The notes below the pieces were generated by a model, which was given only the letters and a program-made list of their open reading frames with translations, searched no databases and was not told the origin of the DNA. The position numbers and the translations under genes were made by a program. A stretch of 64,000 nucleotides of DNA from assembly GCF_040807025.1 (NCBI RefSeq), contig NC_090967.1, positions 7,618,001 through 7,682,000 on the forward strand, in the 5' to 3' direction. This DNA is from Struthio camelus. Lineage: Eukaryota; Chordata; Aves; Struthioniformes; Struthionidae. Each line of letters begins with the position of its first letter. The stretch's first letter is position 1. This document shows positions 12,219 to 24,200 of the stretch, piece after piece.

Positions 12219-15200
12219 TTAGTTAGCGTTTCTCTGGCGGACATTCTTGTCCTTATGGTTTGTGGCATTACTTTTCCTGGAAAAGGGAGAAAAGGGACAG
12301 TGAGGAAAAAAGCTAGCACAAAAGCCCACCCTAGCCACTACTGGAATTCAGGTCCCAGTAACTAATCTTATCTTGTCACACCTTGAGCATTTCTCAGGAC
12401 AATGACAGTTTTAGAGACCTTTCTGCCATTCTTAGTTTTATGCCATGGATGCACAGGCCACATTAGATGAACTATGGGGTGAAAAAAGGTCTCCCAGAAA
12501 GCTAGTGAGGTATCCCAGCACCAGCTAGTTTGTATTCAGAGCAGATTCCCCAAGGAATGTGATCTACCAGTAGGAGCCGGGCTTAACAGGAAAACAAGGT
12601 ACTTACAGTGGTGCAGAACCTCCATCATCATCTTCATGTTCAGGACAGCACAGAAAGAAGAGAAAAATAGCATCATCAGGGAGGAATATGCAAGAAGTAA
12701 ACTGTTCTACTTTGCCACCTCTTTAAAACTCTCCAAGGACTGGGATTCCACACAGATTACTGGATACTAGTGTCCATGCAGGACTGGAGCCTGAAGCAAT
12801 GACAGCAAGCTGTCATCCCATGCAACAGAACTTGCATTTCACTGGGGATAGCAGGGGGCTACTTCCTAGCAAAACACTGCCATCCCCTTCACGATTATTA
12901 AGCTGCTTTTTGTCTAAGCTCATGTCCTGCCTAAGCTTAGATATAAGCTCCTGTTATGCAGTTGCTTCTGTTGGCATGGAGTAGGTTTGGCTCACAGGAT
13001 AACCAAGTCTTTACCCTCTGCTCAGCAGAGATCAGGTCCTGCACTTCATTAATCCTGAGGCACACTTTGAAGCCACCCCAGGAGGTTACAGAAGTAGAAG
13101 AATTACATAGGAAAGTGTCCTGGACAGTCTCTGAAGCAGCACCTGCTGACTGGTAAAGTCTGTTTATTAATATTTGCGCTCTTTGCATCCTCAGCATGCC
13201 AGCCAGTCCTCCCACTAGGGCTTAAAATTTGAACAGAGCCACACATCCATGCAGTGAGACAGCACAGCTGCCACTGGAAATATCCCTTGCTCTCAGCCCT
13301 TCAACCCCATGAATTCAGATGGCCCCCAGATCCAAACACACAGACTTCAACAGCAAGTCAAGAGGAATCCAGGGAGGATGCTTCAAGAATGAGGCTTTAG
13401 GTATCAGCAGTACTGAGCCCTTCCTCCTCCCCATACATTTTGCCAAATCAAAAGACACACTGCACACCACATTCTTGCTACACTGAGAGAAGCACAGATA
13501 AGAAAAGAGCTCTGCCAACATCTGCCAGGTTGTGGGACCTTTCACCAGCCCCTTGCAATCTGCCACCTTCCAGCAGAAGGCTCCTATCATCTCTTCCATT
13601 TGAGAGAAAGCCTGGACTATGGAAAGGACTGATGAGGTCCAAGCTCTAAGTACTGAGACTGCCTTGAGCACCAAGAACTGCATACAGCTGGTGAGAGGAT
13701 TGATGCAGAAACATGCCTGGAACCATCTTCTACTTACCATTGAGGTAGCACCCAGCAGCAGAGGAGGGAAGAGCGGAAAGGTAACACCAGCAAGGATATC
13801 ACATCAATACACAAGCTAGACTCTCCCCCATCCCAGGGGGCAGGAAGTGACCAATTCACAACCATATATCCTTAAGGAGCAGCGTTCATCTCAACACTGG
13901 CTTCCTGTTACCTCCTCAAGAGGGCCAAAGCTACAGAGTGATGTGTAAAGCTCTGTGTTTGTAGAATGACACTCCGTCCTCACCCACAAGCACCTGGAAA
14001 GCCGAGCTTAGGAACTCTGGCCTCAGAGCCACCTGAAAGGGTCTCTGGAAGTTTCAGTATACATGCCCTGTCTTCAAATGTCAAAGCATTCATTACAGCC
14101 ACTGGTAGATCAGCACTTGACTGGACCTTGACCAGGCAGATGTTATCAGAAGCCAGATCACTCAACACCCAGGCTCTAGACTTTTTGCAGATAGAACAAC
14201 CTTAAGATAGAAGTCATCTACCCAGCCTAGAGCATCAGATGGCAAAGCATTTATAAGACTGCTTTGAGTGGGATTTCAAGCTATGTAGACAGGGTAGGGA
14301 TATTTAACATTTAGCCCTCTGCTTGCCTTGCACCACCACCCTCAGCCTACCTGGTGTGCTCTTCCCTAGTAAAGGGCTAAGGTGACTGACCTCATAAGCA
14401 GGAAGGATACCAATCATTTAGGCTTCATTGTTAACTGGATCAGATAAGGGAGCAGGCCGCTGGGCTAACACAATGGAGATTCTAACAGATAAGGAAAGGG
14501 AGGACCCAGTGTTTCCAGAACAGAGTAAAGATAGCACTAGACTTTGAAGACGAGCCTGAATATGTGGATTTAAAGCCCAAAAACAAACTCAAGGATGAGC
14601 TGAACTTAAATTAAGCTACAGAGCCAGCAACATGGTCCTCGGTTCTGCAGCACCAGAAAAGCTCTACTGCATAGTGGCAAATCAACTTCTCCAGAACATT
14701 ACTGCCACAGACAAAATCCAGTCCTGGAAACACTCATGTGAAGTACTTCAGGAAAGTACAAAGGAACTGGTAAGATAAAGGGGTACTGAACCTTCTCCCA
14801 CTCCCAACCCAAAGCACCACTTGAAGAGCTGTCAAAAACAGCACACTGGCTTGCAACTTCCTGACTAAAACACTGAATCACAGAATCACTGAGGCTGGAA
14901 GGAAACTCTGGAGATCATCTGGTTCAACCCCCCTGCTCAAGCTGGGTCAACTACTGTAGGTTGCTCAGGACCCAAGCAATGGAGACTTTACAACCTCCCA
15001 AGAATGGAGACTTTACAACCTCTCTGGACAACCTGTTCCAGCAGTCACAGTGAAAGTGTTTCCAATCTTGCAGTGAAAAAGTGTTTTCTTATGTTCAGAT
15101 GGAATTTCCTGTTTTGGTCTTTGCACATTGCCTCTCGTTCTGCCATTAGGCACACCTGAGAACAGTCTGGCTCTGTCTGCTTTACATCCTCCCAATGGAT

Positions 15201-18200
15201 ATTTATAAAGGTTGATAAGATCCCCCCAGAAGTAAACAGGACAGACATTTTCTCTTTAGCCTGATTATATTGGAAACAGGCTGAGAAGCAGCCCTCAAAT
15301 TCCAGTGTAAGGCCCATCCTACAAAGGGAACTCCTCAGAGTTCGCGATGAAAACCTTTTGCCTGCATTTTACAGGTTACTTGGTCTCCCCAGAAAGACCT
15401 AACTCCAGGTGCCTCTTACCATCAAGAACCTCATCTGGCTTCCTCCTCTTCTCATAGATGAAGATGATTGTGACAAGAACCAGGACTTCTGCCACAATAC
15501 CCAAGAAGGGCCAGAGCGCTGCCAGACGGCTGCGTACACGCAGGTTCACTGTAGCCCCACCAAAGCCAAGGGAGTTGGTGGCATTGCAGTGGTAGTCGCC
15601 TGTATCTTCCTCTATATTCAGTTTAAGAATGCGTAACTCTGTTTTGTTGCTACCAGACTTGATAATGAATCGACCAGAACCATTGATGATAGGCTGGAAG
15701 GAGGGATAAAAAAACAGCTCTCAGGGCAATGCTGACATGAGGGGAGCAGTTCACTTACCATGTATGGTTCTACCACTATCGAAATCCTCCTTGCCAAGGC
15801 ATTGGGAAGGCTATTTTGAAATAGCTTGTTGCAAGGGAAGATGTCCTCCACCTCTTTGCCAGAAGGCAGGGTAGGCAGAAGGGGAGGAAGATGCTCTAGT
15901 GCTTACCTCTTGACCATTTTTGTACCAGATCCAAGAAGCGACAGGGGGGAAAGAGGAACTCTTGCAGGTCAGCACTCCTGTGTCTGCCTCATTTCCATGC
16001 TCAGACTTCTTGTACGCCACCACTTGGGGTGGAACTATGGCAAGAGAAACCAGACACTTCAGATCAGACAAAAAGATCAGACAAAAGATTTGAACTGCCC
16101 ACAGTCTACCTAGCTAGTACCAAAGGAAGTTACCTAGAGGACTTCACTTCAGTTTGAGAAATGCATTATGAGTCTTATTCAAACTTTAGCACTTAGAGAA
16201 TGCACGTCAAGCTGCTTTGAAAGGCTCAAACTGATCCGACCACCAGGTATTACCCCTCTCCCATGTCTGGTGGGCATGTGTCCATAGCAGCAGATTGATT
16301 TACTGCAAGGCCTAAGACTTAATCTTACAGACAATTTAGCACTTGATCAAGTGGAACTACCTCACAGGGTGAATCTGGAAGTACACAAGTACAGTTCCGC
16401 AACCCTATTGGTGAGGCCTAGGAACAGCTTTTCAAGAAGTTGAAAAGTTACCAAAGCAAAGTATTCAGGAAACTACAGCTTCCCCTCTCCCCCTCCCCTC
16501 CACCCCAGAAGGAAACATATGAGGTTACCTGATATATTCACTTGTCCTTTTATCATTGGGCTTGTTTTGTAGATGCAATCATACACTCCAGAGTGCTCTT
16601 CCATCTTCCCCTCAATTCTGCCAAGAAAAACAGGTTGTCAGATAAGCATGCAGCACAACTGACTGCTGTTCACAAAACAGATACTGAATTCCAGAGCCAG
16701 GGAAAGTAAGTCATGTATAAACATCTAAACAGCAGTCTCCTCTATAGGCAATTTCTCCTCCTCCGGCATTTATGTAGCACCATGTATCTACTACAACCCT
16801 GCTCTTTACCCCTTTCCCCAAACATTTAGGGGAGCAGAAGAGGATTTCATGTACGCTTGAGTCTGACATAGGCCTGTCAATTCACAGTGATCATTTAGAC
16901 CACCTGATCTTGAGTTCTGAAGCCTGGAAACCAGCAGCTTTTACTCCCTACCCAAGTCACTCTTCTCATCAGGGCCTTTACCAAGTAGAAAAATTAAGAC
17001 CTGACCGTTAGCTAAAACCAAAGCAGGAAACCAGGAGCAACAGGACAATACGGCTTCATCACCAGATGTAGTATCACATGTAGTGCCTCAGTAGTGCTGA
17101 TTCCACGCCCTTCCCTCTTTTATACAGGCCACAGGCCTGCTAAAAAACATAACCCTGCAAAGTAAGCTACAGAATCAGAAGTGCAGCGGAGTTTTCTAGT
17201 TAGTTCAACACAGGATATACAGCCACACACCTCAGGGCTAAAACATTAGCCCTGCAGTTCAGCTTTAAAGCAGATAGGCAAAGAGCCTAGGATAACAGAT
17301 TCAGAGGAAGGCAGGCAGAGTTAGGAGCTATTCTTCCCATAAAAGAAACTCCACTGGAACACACTGCAATGCAGTGACAAAGAAAAAACTAGGCTGGGTT
17401 TCTAGACTGATGCAAGCATAGTGAGACCTCTCCCCATTTTCATCTTTGCAAATTCACTGCAATGGGATTTAGTGGATTATGGTGCATTGCAACAAACATC
17501 TCATTCTGCAGCTTAGTAATACCCGCTTGAGAGAAGGGGCAGGCGCAAAGTTTTAGTTCTCTGGCTGCACTGGGACAACAGGCTGTTTGTTAGCTCTGCT
17601 GTGCATGGAGCTTCCCACTCCCAAAAACCACTCAGCTAAGGAATTGAGGTCACGCGAGGGAGGCTGGGTTATAAATACTTTAATCCTTGTTCAGCTCCCT
17701 GTTGCTATGGGGAGAGAGGCACGTCGGCACAGCCACACAAAAGGACATGATGCCTCTCCAGCTGCTGGGCCAGTGCCAGCCAGGCCTGACTGTAATCAAA
17801 GTGGAAAGCTCACTGCACTGTTACAATAAGGTTGGTATTCCAGTTTCTGCTCAGCTACAGCCTGGAAACAGTTTCCAACTGTAACTTGCAGGCAACTACT
17901 CAGCTTGTTCTACAGGGACAGGCTAGACTTTGAAAGTATACTTGAGGTACATACATAAAAGCCAACTGTACAGATAACATTTCTCCTGTTCCACACATGG
18001 CCTCTGGGGGAGCAGAGAGCTCATTTCCTTTCCAGAGCCACAGATCCTTAAAGCTCTGGGAAAACATCTCACTGCACTGATGTCAATGCTGCAGAAAGCC
18101 AAGTGCTCATGTTCTCCAGACAGCAGGCCAGCCAAGCAGGCAGCCCTAGCCACCTGGCACCTACCTGGTGCTGCTGAATCCAATAGAAACTCACCTAGCC

Positions 18201-21200
18201 CGGCAGAACATGGGCAGGAAAACTTTAAGTAGCAGTACTTTTCAATTTATTAAGAGGGCATGGTGGCCTATTCACTTTCCCTTCTTCCTCCTTTCTGCCC
18301 CCTCCTCCCCAAAAAGGAAATGCTGGGCCTTAGCAAACCTTTATTTTGCTCATGTTCTGAAGTTCCAAAGTTTATATTTTATGCAAGACTGTATGTGACA
18401 GTCCTTCGGTTTAGGTTCAACTGATATGAAACATTAGCCGTTTCTGGTAAAATAACTGTCCCTTGCGTACAGACATATTCTTATCTGGCCTTGCCCCCGA
18501 CACTTACGTGTAACTGGTGAAAGCATTCGATTCCGTGTCCGTTTGAAGTATCTTGTCTCCTCTCATCCACTCATGGCCCTCAATGGAAGCGTAAGGCGTA
18601 GTCATGTTACAGGAGAGGACCAGTTTGCCAGAATTGACAGTTACGAGAGTTACGATGTTTGGACCTGCATTTGTAAATTCAGCTGAAGTTAACATGTGCT
18701 ATTCCAGAGGTTATACACCTCCCCAAGAACCTTTAAGGCAAATATTTCCCAAAAAATACAGCTCCTTGTCTCCACCATAGCTTTCTACTTACCTTCTTAA
18801 ATCAGATTCCTACCAGGACTGATGATACCAGCACAGGACAGAGTTGAAAGCCCGATGACTAGGGCCTGATGGCACTTAGCAACAATAGGATACTGACCCT
18901 ACAGCTGCTACCACCACGGTCAGGATCACTGCCATGCACTCAACAGTTTTGAGCCTCCTGCTATCTCTACAATGGGTGCAGTTCATATATTGCAATGGAG
19001 CTAAGTGCTCAAATAAGCAATGAAAAAGGTCACACTGAAGGGTTTCATGAACCATTTTAGCACTCGCTGCATGTTAGCACCTTCCAGAATTTGAGCAGAT
19101 CTGAACATCTCCAGGTAGCATAATTGAGGACAGCAGTCAAGACACTTTCGTCAGGAGCAACAAATATGACAGTATGCAAGCAATATGCACACCACCTGAT
19201 ACAGCTCAAGAATTTATAGCTATATTTATTCCAATGAGAACCTATGTAGCCATGATTCCAAAAGGTCCTAGATCTCCATTATGCAACATAAGATTACTCA
19301 GACACTTCTACTTGTAAGAGGTAAGTCCAAGAAAATAGCTGTCATTAGTAGAGCCATTATACAGCCCTGTGACACTTTAGGTTTCCTACCCTCCCACCCA
19401 TTTGCACTTTTTTGGAAGGAATAATTTTTACACAGGGCTGAAAGGCATTTTGTTTCTCCTCCTACCCAACAAATTCCCCCGGAAGAAAAATCTGCTGGAA
19501 CTTTGTATTTCCTAGTACATTTAAGCTGAGGAAAATGTTAGTAATTTTGCTCCATTAACTTCAGGATTCACGACAGGATCTTAGCAGGATGTTAAATTCC
19601 CTCAAACTAGTTCAGGTTTCTATTATTGGGAAAGAAGCAGCCTCTTAGCTCAAGAGTTCAACTTTCAGCTCTGCAAGTAGAGGGAGTCTGGTCACTTCCA
19701 CAGTACAAGCAACTTAATCACATTCAGTGTCACACACAGACACGGCCATTTCAAAAATGGTTGCTTCACAAGAAACTAAAAGCAGATTTTGATCCCCACA
19801 GCTTGTAACACTAGCAAGAAAGCGAGCTTAAAGCAAGACGTTCACAGGAGCAGAAGCTGTAATGAGCTGTAGGGCAGGGCTGGTTTGTCAGTGGTGGTTA
19901 AGGCAGAGTCTACCAGCAGAATCAAAATTCTTAATTCTGCAAGCCGGCACTAGGACACGGAGGCACTTAAGCAGTATGTTCTACTGTCTTGGGCTCTGGA
20001 AAAGGTATAGGATTGCTGCATGGTGTTTTGGTTGGGAAGTCACAACCCTTTTTGAGCAGGGCCACTTCGGATCAAGTCACAGGTGGTGAGGGAGATCACA
20101 GGAGGGTAGGAGTCTCAGTTCTACAGCCAGGATGGGAAGGTGAAGGGAACTTTCAGGAAGTCACAGGACACAGGTGCAGGGGTGAGCATGGCAAGAGACT
20201 CAAGACATCAGTGTCCGAGCAAGTGCCAAGGCCTCAGTATGGCCACTCACGTTCGATGACAAAAACGTTAGCCTGGGAACGGATCCACTTGACTTTGGGG
20301 CTCTTCGACAAGTGGTTGCGGTCAGGGTCGTTGCTAGCCCGGCACTCGTACATGCCCGAATCGTCGATTGAGAGGTTTGCGATGTAGATGGTACTGGTAG
20401 AGTGCAGGTTGTAGGTGGCGTTGATTTTGACACGGTCCTGCCGTGCACCATCCCAAAGCTGAGCATAGGTCTCATTTGGTTCGCTTCCCTCAAACCACCA
20501 CTGGATCTCAGGAATAGGATTGCCAATTGCCTCGCAGTACAATTCGACGCTGTCCTGAGTCAGTCTCTTTTGAGACAGCGGTGACTTTACAAAACCAGCT
20601 ATGAGTTGAAGAGGTATTAGTGCAAAGTGTTAGTGCAAAGCAAGAATTCAACCTCTACAAGGAAAAAATTTCAGCCACTGAGAAGATGGAACATAACTCT
20701 TCAGAGTAGCATACTCTCCCAGCTCCCTCCCCTCTACAATCCATAAGCTATCTCCAGCTACACAGTCAACTGCCCCATGCCGTGTCTACAGCCAACAACA
20801 CTTTTCGCCACTCTGATGCAAAACCAGAGCTTGCAGAACAGCCACACTTACAAACACTAGCTGCATGAGCAGAGAAATACGAGGCAGGAAGAGAAAGAAC
20901 AATGATAACGTTCCAGATATTCAAGAATTGCATTCAGTGGGCTGTAGCTGCGTCAGTGGAAGTTTGATAACTACTCCAGCCACAGAATTAAGTTTCAAGC
21001 TCAAAGTTACCAGCCCTGATCATTGTTACCTCATTACCTTGGTTAAGTTCTGCTCAATGGTCTCTGTCTGGGAATACAGAGAGCCTATTTGCAATACTGA
21101 TTGAATTCCATTGTGATGTTAGTTATCAGCTACTTAACCAGCAGTCACTGAATTGCATCCTTTCTGTCACAGTCTGCATTACAAACATGATGCTCACACT

Positions 21201-24200
21201 GGGTCGGACCAAGTATCTCTCTAGCCTAGTACCCAGATTCCAGAGGCGACGAGCTAGACACGCCTGCAATACTTCTTTCACACTCCTCCCTGTCTCCAAG
21301 CATTTTCAGCTCAGGATGTAAACTTCAATGGATTTTTGTTCCAACAGCTTATCCAGTCTCTCCTGTCCCCCCAAAATTTTAGTATCTGCTATATTCTGAA
21401 AAGGAGGTCCACAGGTCTGCCAAAATCTCTGTTGCATATTGCAGTAAAAGGCTGGCAGCAGCAAGACAGCATCATCTAGTATGCGTTCCACTGTAAAAAG
21501 GACACAAAGAAAGCAGCCACACAAGCCTGGTGAACTAGCAATCCTACACTGGCCTCCCTACTCTGACACACTGAAGGTCAGAACATTTTGTGCATACAAA
21601 CGTTCACACTACAGAGACATAGCTCCCCACTCGCCCGCAGAGAGGGGCATGTCAGTCCCTCCCTGAGCTTTACGCGCCCAAAGTCAGTTGATCTCATTTG
21701 AGACCTGGCCAGAGCCTGGCACTCATCCTGTCACTACGTGGTGACTAGATGATGTTGGGCATTGTTACACTTATGGTACCATTTGCCTGCCTCATCTGCC
21801 AGCCTTCATTGCACTGCAAGATCTGTTCTCCTTCACGTTCGCACATGCTTGCTTAGTCATCCTGCTCACTAAGATGCAAGTCAGATACTTCTAAATACAA
21901 TATTCAAGACAGCTGCAATTTCTGAGAGCATCTTGCAGTCTGCAAGATGTCACAAGCCAGGTTAAGAAATCTGTAATATTCGTTGTAATACAAACAACGA
22001 AATTATACTTTCTTCATCCCAGGCAAGCTAAATTAATAACACAGATTAAAAAAACATGAGAGACAGCTACAGGCTAAAACTACAGTATTTTTCAAATTGC
22101 TCTTGTGCTCAGAGTCCAGAGGGTTCAACTTCTGAAAACAGACAGTTCAAAGGTAAAGCCATAAGTCAGTGCACTGCAGAAAGCAGAGCTGCCAACCATT
22201 TTTAGGGCTATTAGCCAGATGCAGCACTATCAACTACGAGCAGCAGCTCCCAGATGTAAGATTGTCCAAATCATTACAAGACAGATGGGAGGAGAAGGCC
22301 CAAGCAGGGCTTTCTCCCCCCTCCCCCCGGGGGGGCAGGAAGGAAGTCTCTAGCAACAGCATTTCAGGAAAAGACATCATATTTGCGTCAAGGTTACTTA
22401 TGTGACTCAATTTCAGCAAGATTTAAGCAGAGCTACTTAACTTTGCAACATGCACTTCCTGTACACTGATTTCAGACTGCACTACTCAGACACCAACAGT
22501 AGACCTGCCAAGTATCTACCATACCAAGAGTCATTCCAAGAAGTTAACTTACTCAGTAATAAGTATTAAGAAAGCTCTGATTATATAGATGCCCTCCACA
22601 CACGTATCATGTCATACAGGCTTAAGAGAGGTGGGTTGGGGGATTTCTTTGTTTTTGAATGCCCAAAGACATTTTAATAAAAAAAATCTTTTTTTGCAAG
22701 CGTGGGAATAAATCAGCATTATAAAACCAAGTTTGCTCAAATCCAAGCAAAACAGAGACGTTTGCTAGGTAATTTTCAGAGGCCTACATAAATAATTTCC
22801 ACTGTTTAAACATTTCTCAAAGGAAAATTTAGCCTTACACTCTGAAGCTTTAGAAGTCTGAAAGAACAGACAGGTTTGGACAAGGGAGGAGAGAGCTGAC
22901 TCTCACCTGAGACCAAGACAGTTTTAAGAGAAGGCTGATAATTAAAACTGAGATATTTTGAAGCAGAGGTCTGTTTGAGAATAACTCAGTGGCTAAAAAA
23001 GAAGTCTGGTGCCATTTCACGTACTAACAACAGTATCAACTGTTACATTCACAAATGCACCATTCAGTAATATATTGGCAGAGGTTTTTAAAGCCTCAAA
23101 CTGACTCTGTATTACAGAATTTGACTAGATACACTAGAATGATCTTCCTGATTTTTTTTTTTTAAAAAGGTCACTAGGGGTTCTAAAAGAAATATGGAAG
23201 TATTAATCGCAACTTCCTCACACACTGAGCTTCACTTCTAGAACATATTAGAAGTTGAATCCTGTTAAGCAGCTAGAAAAAAGTTAAACAGCCCACCAAG
23301 GTTAAACTCATACTGGTGTGGGATAAGCTGTGCTGTATTTTGGTGGGTGAGTTTCCTGACAATTTTGCATGCCAGTTTAGTTTTTAAATCACAAGCCTGT
23401 GATTTAACCCTCCCAATCACCTAATGTTGAAAGTCACAGAATTGACTACAGTATTTGTAAAAATCAGTCCCATTTTAACTGAAGCCTGATTTAAAGTGGG
23501 AGCTGCTAGTGATCAAGGTTTCCTTTACAGATACAAGCTGATTATAGTGCACTGATAAGATATTTCAAAGTTACTTGCTCCAAATTAGAAGGCACTTCAT
23601 GCACAGCTCAGATAGTAATGTGGATCTGCTGAGCCTCTCTAGGCACCCTTGAATTCAAATGATAAAAATAACAAGTATCATTCCCTTTTCACATGGGATT
23701 AATATCCCCTCTCTGCTTTTCCAACACAAAGCAGACTAATCGAAGTCTCGGACGCTCAAGGCTGGGGAAAGCACCTGCTGAGTCCTAGGACATACCAGTA
23801 CAGCCAGCATCAACCCACTGGAATTGATCAGAGGCATTCAAACGATTTCAAATGGTGTTGGGCTGGAAATTGAAATCAGCTCACAAAAGCCAGGCATTCC
23901 TCACAGAACAGAGCCAATCACAGAGCTGAGCAATTCTCCTGGGGACCGGGCAGTATTCGATCAAGCTGGACAGTGGCAAAGACAGACATGACCAGATAAC
24001 ACTCTCTAGAGTCACCTTCAAACTAAAAACAACCTCTCCCCACTGAGCAGAGGGAGGAGCTCTCATGGCACTCGCAGCACCCAACAAGCACAGACAGATC
24101 TCAGTGCAGTTAAACCTGGCAGAAACCTGTGTCTTCCTGCAGGGTACACTCATCCATGGCATGACCTTTGTTTCTCAGCGTAGGAAGGGGATATATGAAG

